DNA of 64,000 nt, from NCBI GenBank assembly GCA_013146195.2, contig CM028381.1, positions 95,745,255-95,809,254 on the forward strand. The letters run 5' to 3'. This DNA comes from Codonopsis lanceolata. Taxonomy: Eukaryota > Streptophyta > Magnoliopsida > Asterales > Campanulaceae. Positions 11,008 to 22,340 of the stretch are shown piece after piece (positions within the stretch are counted from its first letter, which is position 1; every line of letters starts with the position of its first letter). The notes beneath the pieces were generated by a model. That model saw only the letters and a program-made list of their open reading frames with translations. It was not told where the DNA came from and made no database searches. A program made the position numbers and the translations under genes.

Positions 11008-11757
11008 TATATAGCATTGCCCTTGGTTTTGATTGTTATTTTTCCTTTTCCCATAATAGAGATTCTAGAGTTGTCACCAAACTTTACACTATCATGATTG
11101 GATTCATCAAGATCAGAGAATGCACCCCTATCTCCATACATATGATTGCTACAACTTGTATCTAAATACCATAAATTTTTATGAGTTACCTCCTTTGGGT
11201 CACAAGGCATCAACAATGATACTTCCTCCTCCTCCCCATCTCTTTTTGCAAAATTAGATTTCTCACCTTTTCCTATCGACACCTTGGTTGGCCATTCTGA
11301 TTGGTAATGGCCATACCCATGACATCTGTAACATTTTACATTCGATACTAGACTTGTCTGCAGATTGTGATCTGTAAGTAGTTAAATAATAACCCCCTCG
11401 TGCTCGTGCTCGTCCTCTTCCTTGAAATCGATTTTCTTGGTACAGATGTTGTTGCTGGTTGCCACGATCATTGCTTCCTCGACCTATACTTCTACCTCTA
11501 CCTCTGCCTCGTCCTCTATATCTTGGTGATGAGTAATTTTCTGTTGAAGCCTTCAATGCTTGCTCCGCTTTCTTTTGTTTGTTGATTTTTCGTTCATGAA
11601 CCAACGAAGAACTTTGCAATTCATCAATTGAAAGTTCCTCAATTTCATTTGCCTTATCGATAGAGCAGACAACAAAATTGAATTTTGGTGTCATTGACCG
11701 AAGAGTTTTCTCAATGATAGTTAGGTTCTCTGTCATGTCACCATGAATTTTCTTCAT
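11008..11757 (-). pseudogene. Copia B: gag C-terminal half and protease start
   Basis: From 11757 down, the frame gives the end of the UBN2 gag (MTENLTIIEKTLRSM, DELQSSSLVHERK), an Arg/Gly-rich tract (RYRGRGRGRGRSIGRG) and, in a shifted frame near 11330, a zinc knuckle CYRCHGYGHYQSEW in which the last Cys is Trp. The next frame (11282) runs through an acidic stretch to the protease motif WYLDTSCSNHM, where D-S-G has become D-T-S, then SVKFGDNSRISIMGKG before LTR C interrupts it. Upstream of 11757 no gag is recognisable, so B is 5'-truncated. Confidence 0.8.
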
Positions 11758-11867
11758 ACTAATCCATTGATCGAAGAATTTGAGTGGAGCTACTCATTTG
11801 AAAACGGGAATTTCCTCCAAAAGACCAAGATTTTGATTAATCAACAGTCTTTCTCTTTGTTATGTCT

Positions 11868-12258
11868 GGCCCCAATTATTGCATCACGATGCATAATTGT
11901 TGCATCCCGATACATCAATTTGGAGGTCGAATACAAAAGTAAATCGCGATACACGAATATTATTTTTGATGCACAAAATGAATTACACTTAAAGAAAACT
12001 TCGACGCACAATTTTGATTTTGCGATGTACATTTTTAATCCCAACGCATAATTTTTTTTTCCGATGCACAAAATAGATTAGCATGAAGAAAATTTCAATG
12101 CAAATTTTTGATTTTGCGATGCATATTAATCTCAATGCACAATTTTTTTTTTTCATGATGCATAAAATGGATTAGCACGAAGAACATTCAGATGCACAAT
12201 TTTGATTTTGCAAAGAACAATCAATATCGATGCACAAAATAAATTTTCGATGCACCGC
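11868..12258. repeat. Degenerate GCGATGCA-word cluster 1
   Basis: At least ten imperfect copies of words such as GATGCACAAAAT, TTTTGCGATGCA and GATGCATAAAATGGATTAG are spaced irregularly over about 390 bp. No ORF or clear termini were found. A related cluster lies at 22741-22945 in the same orientation. Confidence 0.65.
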
Positions 12259-13352
12259 CAAATCCAATTCTATTAAAGATATCTTCGTTATTTTATATAA
12301 AAAATATGTACTTTACCATTAAATAATAAAGTATATAAGACCTTAACCATTACAAATATCCCATTAGGGACCCCCCGAATTTCTCCATGCTTTTTAAATC
12401 ACTTTTTAAACTTTATTTTACTTTTTCTCATTCTTTATTTCTTTTCAAACATTCAAACCCGACTCAAAGATCTTTATCCGACCGGAGCGGCCCAGATGAA
12501 CAACTATGGGTTTGGTACCAAGTACCAACAGACAAACACTACGTCACCCACCACCTAGATGCTAGAGCTAAAAACAGTAGACGCACTGAAATCGAGACAC
12601 ATCACTCTTAACTCTACTCCACCATTTACGTTTTCATGGAGATTTGAGATTTTTTTTCATTTTGACTTACTGTCGTACAGATAGAGAATTTAGTCCTTTC
12701 CTTCACTTCGTAACAATTGCCCGTATGTTCATCTCACTTAGCTCTTTGAATTGATGCTTTGATTTTTCCCAATCTATTCGTACTTACTTTACTCTTTTGC
12801 TTCTTAATTTGATCTTCTTTTCCCCTTTTTAGCTGTTTTTCTAGCTGAATTGAGTAGGTCTGATATGGTAATTTGTTTGTGCTTGTAGATTTTCACCTCT
12901 TTCTGTGAATTGATGTATGATTTTGCTTTCAACTTACTGATTTCTTGAGCTAGTAGGTCTAAGATGTTGTAATTTTGTTTTGTCGTGGTGATAGATTTGC
13001 TTGATAATATGATTGTCTGATTTTGTTTGAATTTAGGTTTTACGGTGTGGTCTTCCGTCTTCGCCGTATTTTATGAAGATGTAATGCAATGTGATACTTT
13101 TTGGACTTGTAGATGTTTATTATGCTTTCAACTTTAACCCTAGCGACGATTTTAATCATATATAGTGAGTCTGCAACTGGATAATTGCTCTGATATGGAG
13201 AACTAATGTCAATTTTACATGCTTTAAGGACATGTTAGTGTTTCTTGTACCTACTTATCTGGATTTTAATGTCACAACACAACCATGCAAATGCACCAAT
13301 AACTCTCGGAAAGATTTGGTATGTAGGTACAGTGGCGAGACGTCAAGAATAA
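12259..13352 (+). promoter_or_regulatory. BPC gene upstream region: putative promoter, leader exon and leader intron
   Basis: A TATA-like TATATAAG lies at about 12331. Downstream is a C/T-rich stretch, then a T-rich stretch from about 12723 to 13326 bounded by a donor-like GTATGT (12723) and an acceptor-like TATGTAG (ending 13326). This looks like a leader intron, which is common in plant transcription-factor genes. The exact exon limits are inferred. Small ATG-started frames occur in the leader. Confidence 0.4.
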
Positions 13353-14057
13353 ATGAGGGCATTTCCATATAAACACCCTGCGGTTTCTGAAACTAACAAC
13401 ACAGGCGCACCCGTTGCCCAATTTCCCTGGACTCATCCATGGAACTATTTTCCTGCAGCCGAAATCAACTTGAATGCCTTTCAAGAACATGAAGTTGATG
13501 ATGTCCCCTTCCAATCCTTTCCTCCCATGACGGAGGTCACGGAGCCAGCAAAGAGTAGTGAACTTGAGATGAGCCCCACCAATAATAAGAAAAAGAAAGC
13601 TTCTGCAAAAAGTTCAACCCAAGTTATATCGAAGGATTTGGGGCCAAAGCGTCCTAAAACCAAGCCGTCTACTTCTAAAAAGGCCAAGGGAGAAACTAAG
13701 CCAAAAGCAAACGTTGAGAGGAAGAACCTTAATATAGATTACGGCGAAGACAACTTTGACTTTTCTGGGGTACCACCTCCGTTTTGTTCTTGCACAGGTG
13801 AAGCTAGAACTTGCTATAAATGGGGAGTTGGTGGATGGCAATCCTCATGTTGCAACTCGAGCATATCTGCTTATCCCCTTCCCATGAGTTCCTCAAGGCC
13901 TGGATCTCGTTTGGCTGGGAGGAAAATGAGCCAGGGAGCATATAGGAAGCTCTTGTTCAAGCTTGCAACTGAAGGTCATCATGATCTTTCTCATCCAGTT
14001 GACCTGAAGGAGCATTGGTCCAAACATGGTACTAACAAGTTTGTTACACTTAAGTAA
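13353..14057 (+). CDS. BASIC PENTACYSTEINE (BBR/BPC) GAGA-binding transcription factor
   Basis: This 234-residue protein carries the plant-specific BPC DNA-binding domain at its C-terminus: DFSGVPPPFCSCTG, CYKWGVGGWQSSCC, SISAYPLPMS, GRKMSQGAYRKLL, then HWSKHGTNKFVT at the very end. The five invariant cysteines are C145, C147, C154, C166 and C167. Two basic clusters (KKKKASAK at 79-86 and GPKRPKTKP at 98-106) suit a nuclear protein. The family binds GA/CT repeats and recruits chromatin regulators. The N-terminal half is Pro/Ser-rich and not conserved. The start is the first ATG after an in-frame TAA directly before it. The coding part is a single exon, and the length is near the short end of the family. 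Class (I, II or III) was not assigned. Confidence 0.93.
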   Translation: MRAFPYKHPAVSETNNTGAPVAQFPWTHPWNYFPAAEINLNAFQEHEVDDVPFQSFPPMTEVTEPAKSSELEMSPTNNKKKKASAKSSTQVISKDLGPKRPKTKPSTSKKAKGETKPKANVERKNLNIDYGEDNFDFSGVPPPFCSCTGEARTCYKWGVGGWQSSCCNSSISAYPLPMSSSRPGSRLAGRKMSQGAYRKLLFKLATEGHHDLSHPVDLKEHWSKHGTNKFVTLK

Positions 14058-16045
14058 ATATGCGAGATCTTTTGCATTAGTATATATCATCTATTTAAGA
14101 TTTCAGCCTGTTCTAACATTTTAGATGTAGTTTGTGAAATTAAGAATCTTAAAGTAAGTTGCAAAAAGCAAGTTGTATATATGACACTATGCTCACCTCT
14201 ATTATTATGTTTGACTACTATCTCCTTTGCCCTGGAGAGTGCAATATGCCACTTAGCATCATTTTTAGGAAATACATGAAGTGTACTCCAGCAGTTGTAG
14301 TATTGGCATCTACGCACATGCCCATGGAGCCGAGGGGGGGTGTGAGCGATCATAGCTCAGTGGGGCTACCCTCTTGTGCTCCCCCTCAAAGCAGCAATTT
14401 AATCAATTTTAGCACCTCCAAGTTCTTGATATGGAAAATGACGATTCCGAGGCATTTTAATATATGGAAAGTGACAATTCTACTTGCACCGCTCTAGGTT
14501 TTCCTAATCCCTTGCTTGACTTTGCATAGTCAGTGTGCTAACTGGTGCTTCTATCTCATATATGGAAAGTGATGATTCTAAGACATTTTGATATCTGTTT
14601 CCTGAATCTTGGAACTACACCTCCTGGTCAAATCATTTAAGGGAAGTACTTGACTTTTTGTGCATCATCAGCTTAGAAGAAGTCCCTGCCAGCCCTAACT
14701 TCAAGTGCCCAAACGCACAAGGGTCACTGAGAATCAGTTGCAGTTTTATCATCTTGAAGTAACTGTTGTTGTGCCTGTTTAGAAAAGGTCAGCGAATTTG
14801 AGGGGTTAATATCTACCCATATTCATCGTGAACTTGCACCGAATTTCAAATTATTAAGCCAATTCGTCTCCTTATATTGTACTGTCTGATGAACTCTAAT
14901 TGTTTCTAAAGTTTTCTTGTCAAATTGGAGATTAAATGGTAGCAGCTATAACTCTATGTTCTTACTCTTTGCTCCTTGCGGGAGTATCTGCTGAAGTGGT
15001 TGTGTATTTGAACAACTTAATCTTTAGCCTGGCACATTCTCTTTACGGAAGTGTTTAAACTCATCTTGTATCTCTCTGGTTTAAACTCTCTGCTCGTCCC
15101 GTTCTTGAGGATCCCTCTTAACCTCCTCCCAGCATTACATTTTTCTTTTCATTGGTATGTCGTTCTCGTATCCATCAATCTTATATTGATCTCTACATTC
15201 TTAGTGAGTAACATGGTACCAGGAAGGAACAACTGCAACCATGAGGTCTCCTCACTTAATGATTATACATAATGCGGAACATCAGCCTCCTTTATCAAAG
15301 AATGTGATTATTAGATGACATACAACTTAAGCTTAAGATGTATCTGACTGATCTTTGAGAGTTGTATGTGATAAAGTTAGCGGGAAGCCCAGTGTTGTAT
15401 AAACTGCTCTAAATGATAGTGCAACGAATGGCACGATTACAGGGCATGCAAGTGCCTATTGGCGCTTTGACGCAATCGCTTCTTGTTAACTGAAAATTAT
15501 CAATAATTCCTATATCTATGGGTAGTTAGAGAGAATTGGTTCCTGCATCTGGTAACTAGATTGGTACAGACCAAGTAGTACCGATAGACTGTTCACTGGT
15601 TTGAAGATTGAGCACATCTAAATTCTTGTCAGCTCCATTCTGGCGCTCTCTTCATCCCAAATTCGCCCTTAAGGACCTCAACCTTTTCTAACTTGATGTT
15701 TCCCTAGGGCACCAAAAATCGCTACCCAAACGCTCCATAGTTTTATGGTCAGATACAGCTTTCAAGTTAATTGTATCCATGGAATTACAGTAGGATGCTC
15801 AAACTTCATAATTCCCAACAGGAATGTTTCAATTTTCAAATATAACAAACTTTTGCAAGTTTTAGTTACTTTTATTCAAGAAGATCACTTCTGAGTTTTG
15901 AATTCACATTATGAAAACACATCCTAATACTTGCATTCCACTACCTATTCCTTAAACCCAAAGGTTTCATGTTCTAACATTGTTTCTCTGCTAGTTGTCC
16001 TAAAGCTGCACGCAAACCGAACATGTCTTTTGAGCATATGTTTAT

Positions 16046-16362
16046 TAGGCTTGACAATTACGATCCGGAGCCCCATTAACTCACATGGCTTAACCTAAAA
16101 AGTACATGACCCGACAAAACCCGTTAATATTTTTGGTTTGAAACGGGTGTCGAACCAGTTACCCGTTTGTCCTAATAGTTTTTACTCTATAAGCGTATGG
16201 TTTTTTGAGAAAAAATACGGGTTAAAATGGGTTGACCCGTTTTAACCAGTTACTCGTTATAATCCGACTCATTTCGACACATTTGATATGCAGGTTGTAA
16301 TGGGGTTCAACTTATTTCGACCCACCCGTTGTCCGACCCAACCCATCCAATTGTCAGGCCTA
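16046..16362. mobile_element. Small non-autonomous hAT-like element
   Basis: Ends are TAGGCTTGACAATT and AATTGTCAGGCCTA, imperfect terminal inverted repeats. The interior is made of repeated CCCGACCC, ACCCGTTT and GGGTTGACCC words, a composition I associate with plant hAT elements. A clean 8-bp duplication was not found; a shifted right boundary gives ATGTTTAT/GTGTTTAC, 6 of 8. Confidence 0.5.
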
Positions 16363-16954
16363 GACCTAGTGTTTACTATTGCTGAATTTCACTAATGGGA
16401 TCAGCTTCCAGTGGCCTGCTGATAATTCCGGAGTTTCACTCAATGCTTTGGATCTTCTTAGTTCCTTACTTTGACAGTTTGACGCCAACAACATTTCCAT
16501 TCAGCTTAGTCCCTAGCTTTCTTTTGTGTTTGCTTGTGTGTGTTTGTTATAAACCGAACGGAAAGATACAAATTCATTACCCTTCTACATGCTGATTCAG
16601 TGGGGGTAAGAAGGTAATCCGTTAAAGGTATTTATGAATTTCTATATGCTCGTAAGTATGTTAGGATATTCCTTCGGATAGTGAAGCTACATTTGTTCCC
16701 CATGGAATCCTAAAGGGGTAATCGTTCTATTCCATGGTTATCCGCCAGTAAAAATATGTAGGAGTTTGATTCTAACCGAGGAGAAATGGCACCACAGCAG
16801 TGCTACATCAGACCACCTATAGAGAGATTGGGGCCAACAGACTCAAGTTTTATTAAGTCAACCTTTTACACGTTCTGGGATTACAACTATATGAGAATAC
16901 GATACCAAACTCTAAACCGACTTAAACAAGGAAACATGAAAACTCATCTGCACG

Positions 16955-17115
16955 CACGACGCGACCGCCTTTTCACAATGCAGTCGCCTTATTTTCCTTA
17001 ACGCGACCGCTTTGATGACAGAAACATTCTGCTAAAGTAACGTAATCGCCTTGTCCTAAAAGGCGACCGTCTTGTCTGACGCGGCCGTCTTGTTCAACAA
17101 GACGCAACCACCGCC
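16955..17115 (+). repeat. Degenerate 20-bp GCGACCGCCTT repeat
   Basis: Seven imperfect copies of GCGACCGCCTTGT-like words are spaced roughly 20 bp apart. The copies are GC-rich in an AT-rich setting. A lone related word (GACGCAATCGCTTCTTGT) occurs near 15470. Confidence 0.7.
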
Positions 17116-17565
17116 CAAAAGTCCTCTGGGTAATTGAGTTCCCAACAATTTTCTTCACTAGTTATGCAGCTATTAATTATTGAGTATCTGCCTTTTCCAC
17201 CATGGAGATTTTGTGGCTCTCTGGTAAATGGTACAGTTAAGATAATGTGGATGAGACAAGTGCTGAAGTGCACCAGTTAGCAATTAAAATGGGATTAAGA
17301 ATCTGAATATATGTTCTCACTTATTCAACATGCTATAAACTTGGTCACAGATCGTACATCTGTGTATTTTTCATGATCATCTTCAAATTTCATTTCTGCT
17401 TTGGTTGTCTATATATTACAAGTCTCTGCGGAATAACAAGTGGAACTAAATACATATGGGAGCGTTTTCTCATTCTTATGATGAGTAGCCTAACACTCAA
17501 CTGGTACAATGAAAAGTGGTAGAGAAAAAAAAAATCAGGGATGGGATTGAATTGATTTGTTTATT

Positions 17566-20500
17566 TTAGGCCTTCGATGTTTCAAGTGAAGCTGAGCCGG
17601 TCTTGACGGCTGAGAGTTGTTCGTAAAGGTCTCTGATCTTCAGACCAACAATGGTTTGGAAGAGACCCGTTCCGTTGTTGCTGCCAGGGAAGTCAGAATG
17701 CTTCAACATTTGTTGGGTGATCTCTCCATAGAACTTTGTGGAGATGTTGCTCAGGTGGCTCTCGACATAGATGAGTTCATCTAGTCTGTCGAATTGGCCA
17801 TCCATCTCCAACACAGAAACCTTTAAAAAACAACAAAAAACGAATATAAGATAGTGTCCTAAACTGTGCTATGAATGTAGAAACATTTGTTATTTCTTGT
17901 ATGATTTCTGTATTTTTGCATACCTCGTGGCCATAGTAAGAGTCGGGGCCATAAGCGAATTTGATTCCAGGGTAAGAACAGGTGAGCTTCCTTCCACAAG
18001 GTATCCACGAGATGGTAGAGCCTTCATCAAACAGGTAAACTGGGCTGAAGTACTTGACTCCCTCTTTCATTATCAACTTTACTCTCAACACCTTTCCCTC
18101 GTTGTCGTCAGGAATGAGTTGTGTCGGCAACACTTCAATCACTGCATCTGCGTATTGCTTTTGTGGATCTGCAACAATATGGAGATCAAGTTCAAAATAC
18201 ATGTACAGTACAGTACGTCTTGTATGTAAGTTCAACTAGTAACTTGTTTTGAGTTTTAAACGAGAGCTCAGGTGTAATGCAGGTAAACAAACGTCACCTG
18301 CATAAATGTGTGCGAAGGAACCTTGTTTCGACAAATATATCGGGAAATTGTTTCTTGAGAAGGTTTTTTCGTCTCTGTTTTTTTTTCTTTCTAACCAGAG
18401 AATGTGACGCAAGAACGCAAAATCTGCAGAGTGGTATAGCTAAGAGTTATGGTGGTATGGGAGTTACCGATATAAGCATCGAAGTCAGGCTTTCTGGCCT
18501 CAATACTAGCTTTGATACTCTCAAGGCTGTGACCTCTCTCGGCCATATCCCTCTGCGAGTTCATGAAACAGTTAGAAAACATGGTCGAATTGGGCATTTA
18601 CCAACGTACTTAAACAACATTTGTAGCATACGTTTTGGGATTTGTAATTGCTGAAAAGAAGATACTAATGGATTAATTACCTGAATTTTCCATGCGAATT
18701 TAACTTCGTTGCTGATATCCAAGTAAATACTGAAATCCAAAAGGTCTCTAACCCTCTGATCAAACCTACATTTTACATTTTATTAGGTAAGCTTTAGTAC
18801 AATACATTCCCACAGTAGCATTATCAACTCAAAGCCATACTTATCTGTGTGTGTGTGTGTGTGTGTGTGTTTAAACAGAACAAGTCAGAGAAAAATAACA
18901 CATTCTTCTAACTTCTAAGAAAAGCCATTTATGAGGTTGAGTTCTTTAAGTCAATTTTTCTCTACTTACTACTTGGCCAAAAATTCCATTTTGATTTTTC
19001 AAGACTGAAAGTGAGTGCTCCTTTTTATTTTATTTTAAAGAAAATTAACAAAGTTAACTTTTAAGTCATATATACATAAATATTTTATTGTCTATCTTAT
19101 AACATTACAAGTTCACATCAAAATATAAACACTTATTTTTGGATAATATAAAATGGGCACAAGACGGAGGTACTATTTAAAGTTATTTTTGTTCCTTCGT
19201 TTCATGCAAAATGATAGATAGTATAGAGTACTTTTGTATGAGGTGGATTCTTGTAAGACGCCTTATCTGTAAAACAGATCTATTCAGATTAAATAAGGTA
19301 AAATTCAAAAATCTCAATGCAACTTCTTAGTTTTTGAAAATTACAGCATCACTCCTCATGTTTATATATGCAGAGTGTCACTTTTTACTATTAACAGTGT
19401 CACTTTATAGTATAAAATGCGTCACTTTTGGCTTTAGAAGTGTCACTTTATATTTTTAATGAAAATTATAATTTTTCCCTTAAAAAGTGTTACTTTTTGG
19501 GCTTAAATGTATCACTTTTAGTCTTAAATGTGTTACTTTCACTTTGAAAAATATCTTAGTTTTTTATAAATAAAAATCATTACGTTTGATATTAAAGTGT
19601 TACTTTATAACATTAAACGTGTCACTTTTTAGAATTAAAAGTGTCACTTTTTAGCATTGAAAAATATCACGTTTTGGTAGTCAACGTTAGTTTTAAAGTG
19701 ACACTTTTTAGTATTAAATGTGTCACTTTTTAGTATTAAGAGTATCACTTTTTAGTATTAAGAGTGTCACTTTTTAGTATTAAGAATGTCACTTTTTAGT
19801 ATTAAATGTGTCACTTTTTAGTATTAAGAGTGTTACTTTGTATTTTAATAAGAATTATAATAAATTTTCATTTATAGTGCTATTTTTAACATTAAAATGT
19901 GTCACTTTTGTGTATTCAATGTATCACGTTTGGTTTTAAATGTGTCATTTAGAATTTCGTCAAAATCTGTTAGGATCTGTCAAGTATCCTAAGACAATTG
20001 ATGCTAACGGAGTTGATAAAGGATTAAACTGTAAAGCGTGAGAATCATAAGAATTTCGACGACAAATCTTGAAAGTACAGGGGCACCGGAACAAAATAAC
20101 ACATCTCCCCAATAAAACTTAAAAAGAGCGCAGTAAACCATCTGGCCAAATTCATTTTTATGATTTTTGTAACGTATTATTTATTTATTATGACCCGTGA
20201 ATTTTTAAATGGGGCTCCGTTTTATGAATTAGGATCCGTTAGATCGTCCTACACAAGTCTTTATCCTTTTGTATGAATTGGCTTTCGATTTGATCAAATT
20301 ATTTTCCATGAAACAAGAAAATCACCTAGTAACAACAAAAGAATTTTGTCTATCCGTCCAAAACGTGGGTTATTTTGAGTTCTTTTTAAAAAAAAAAAAT
20401 TAACGAAGTTGACTTTTAAGTATTTATGTAGCAGATATACTTTAATATAATAGTTTTCATATTATATTCGACAAAAACTTAGGAATTATGATTTGTAAAA

Positions 20501-21620
20501 ATTATAATATTACAAGTACCTATTCGAGGATGATAGTTGACAAAAGGTCAATTTCGTTGATTTATTATGAAATTGACTCTCATTTTTGAAAAAAAATTAA
20601 AAAAATATTTTAAAGTCATTTTGGGTCAGAGGGTGTGTGAGACACAGGCCACACATGGATAATTGGAAATTGATATAAATGATATTGGGCTCGGATCAGA
20701 CCCAAGGAGTGATAGAGGCCCAACAAGAACAAAAGGTGGCATTGCTTAGCCACAAACGTACGATCATCCTATCCTCAACATATAGTCAAGAACCTATGGG
20801 CACAAGTTATAATCTCCAATCTTCATACGAGATCTTCAGAAATATAATAAAAATAAATAAATGGGATATAATTATATGGTAATTACTAATTAGTGTAGTG
20901 TTAGTCACTATATATGTAACGATTTTTCGCAGAGTCTCCAAGTAATCAAGACTACATCGAGTCAAGTTGAGTTGAGTTGAGTGTATCAGGGGTTATGGAT
21001 TAATTGGCTCTTCACTTAGTGAGTGTGAGTGTGTGTGTGTGTGTGTGTTACAAGGGAGAGAGAGATGCTTACATTGGATGCAAACCTTCAATGACAAGGA
21101 TCTTGGGAGGCTGTATGAGCTCAGGAGGGTCCAAAAGGCCACTAACATGGTTATAAATAGGCTTCTCAACAGCAACACCAGACTTGAGAGCCTTAACTTG
21201 CTCATACATGAGATCAAAGTCATTGGCTTTTGGGTCAAGTGCAGTCACTCCCTTCACTTTCCTCCCTGTCCTGTCCAATGAATGATAATCATCCAAACAT
21301 ATCACAGTTGTGGTGTCACTAATGAGTGTGTTTGAATCAGGGTTGCCTCCCTTTGGTGGCTCAGCTGCACCTCCAAACACACTAGTTAACCTCCTCATGA
21401 AGGTACTCTTCCCACACCCAGAGTCAGCTGCCAAGCCAATCACAATTGTGTCACCAGCTGAGCATGTTATTTGAGCCCCTCTGTTGCTCTTGATGTAGCT
21501 TTTCTTGCTACTTGTGTAGAAAAACACTTGTTTTTGGTGAAAACCTAAGTGGGTTTTTGTTTTTGTTGGTGTTGAGATTGAGCATGTGGAGTTGAGGGAC
21601 TGGACTGTACACACTGCCAT
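17566..21620 (-). CDS. PRK: Phosphoribulokinase, chloroplast precursor (5 exons)
   Basis: PRK phosphorylates ribulose 5-phosphate to ribulose 1,5-bisphosphate in the Calvin cycle, in the stroma. Minus-strand exons: 21620-21073, 18765-18681, 18552-18468, 18168-17924, 17820-17566. All introns are GT-AG and phases match, giving 405 residues, close to spinach (402). Residues 1-53 form the transit peptide; mature start is about S54. The P-loop GLAADSGCGKST spans 62-73. Thioredoxin-regulated C69 and C108 correspond to mature 16 and 55. The C-terminal pair C297/C303 (PCGRKLTC), implicated in the GAPDH/CP12 complex, is also present. DDNEGKVLRV and FDEGSTISW are intact. Nothing suggests damage. Intron 1 is unusually long (2307 bp) and holds a minisatellite. 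The CDS is intact and most likely functional. Confidence 0.97.
18848..18871. repeat. (TG)n microsatellite in PRK intron 1
   Basis: An uninterrupted run of about 12 TG dinucleotides lies about 80 bp inside intron 1 from exon 2. A second GT run (about 21027-21048) lies at the other end of the same intron, next to exon 1. Confidence 0.9.
19372..19960 (+). repeat. 22-bp minisatellite in PRK intron 1
   Basis: The unit GTGTCACTTTTTAGTATTAA plus two variable bases repeats about seven times almost perfectly at about 19695-19842. Degenerate copies (keeping TGTCACTTTT or GTTACTTT) extend on both sides to about 19372 and 19960, giving around 20 recognisable units. Confidence 0.9.
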
Positions 21621-21646
21621 TTTCTTTTCTTTTTCCTCTCTCTCTC

Positions 21647-21677
<31 letters not shown>

Positions 21678-22340
21678 TACAAAGAGGAGAGAATATAGCT
21701 TTTGAGACCTCTTTGGTGGCCTATGGGAGGTGACTTAAAAATGGGTTTTTGATTATTCTTTTTGAGGGGGTGTCTCAAATGGGATATAGTTTTGGGTCAA
21801 AAAATGAAAAGAAGAGGTTATGGTTCAAGAAAAAAAAAACAGAAGGGGCAGTTTTTGGTTGGATAGGAAAGTGCTTGATTTGATGAGAGGGAGGCTGAGG
21901 TGTCACTGTTTAAGTGTTTATGTGACTACCCCTAGCTCTTGGACAAATTTGGAGAGAATTTTAAGATGGACTGAGAGAGGATATATGTGGGTTTTCTCAT
22001 ATAGCCGGGGGTTTAATTGTCAGTTTATATTTTATGTTCAATCTTTATTTATATTTATTTTTTCAATTTCATTGTTGATGAGGAAGAAGAGATGGAGTTG
22101 TAGATGAGGTGATGGAGTTTGTGATAAAAATAGGCATGGAGAAGCATGGTGGTTATTTGTTGCAGTTTGGATATTTGTCATGCCACGTGGCATCAAGGTG
22201 GTGGCCGATTGAAGATGAGGAAAGGAGGTTGAGGTTGAGGCTGAGGGTGAGGGTGTGGATTGGAGGAGATATGGACCCCCTTGTGTCATTTACTTCAACT
22301 TTGGCCACTGTTTTGCCCCTATGAGGTCTCTAATTCTATT
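21621..22340 (-). promoter_or_regulatory. PRK promoter and GA-repeat 5' leader
   Basis: Reading the minus strand, a TATA-like CTATATT (about 21693-21699) lies some 75 bp before the ATG. Between them is a GA microsatellite (CT on the plus strand, about 21634-21678) that would form most of the leader. Further up is a 14-bp palindrome containing a G-box (22180-22193). GATAA-type words (for example at about 22122) resemble light-response I-boxes. The arrangement suits a light-regulated photosynthesis gene; the transcription start is inferred. Confidence 0.55.
22180..22193. promoter_or_regulatory. Palindromic G-box
   Basis: ATGCCACGTGGCAT is a perfect 14-bp palindrome with the CACGTG core bound by plant bZIP and bHLH factors (for example HY5 and PIF families). 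It lies about 560 bp upstream of the PRK start codon. Confidence 0.65.

Larger units (their letters stand above)
1..11757 (-). mobile_element. Copia retrotransposon B (outer, decayed, interrupted twice)
   Basis: Going down the minus strand the order is gag end and protease (11757-11008), gag-pre-integrase and integrase (7023-5795), reverse transcriptase (about 5760-4787) and RNase H (384-1). This PR-IN-RT-RH order defines Ty1/Copia. The element is split by solo LTR C (7029-11007) and SIRE-type element A (390-4781); both insertions have clean 5-bp target duplications, so B is the oldest layer. Its 5' end stops near 11757, inside gag, without an LTR, and its 3' end lies beyond base 1. Numerous stops and frameshifts show it is dead. 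Confidence 0.9.
14058..17565. other. Intergenic region between BPC and PRK 3' ends
   Basis: It holds the 3' untranslated ends of both convergent genes. Apart from a small hAT-like element (16046-16362), a 20-bp degenerate repeat (16955-17115), a short repeated ATATGGAAARTGAYGATTC string (about 14430-14580, three copies) and a 9-bp inverted repeat (CCATGGAAT...ATTCCATGG, about 16699-16736), no gene was recognised. Confidence 0.6.

Noticed and set aside
14330..14400. tRNA-like AGCTCAGTGGGG string
   Set aside because: No acceptor or T arms fit around it.
18277..18654. Plus-strand frame of 125 codons over PRK exon 3
   Set aside because: Antisense shadow of a PRK exon and its flanking introns.
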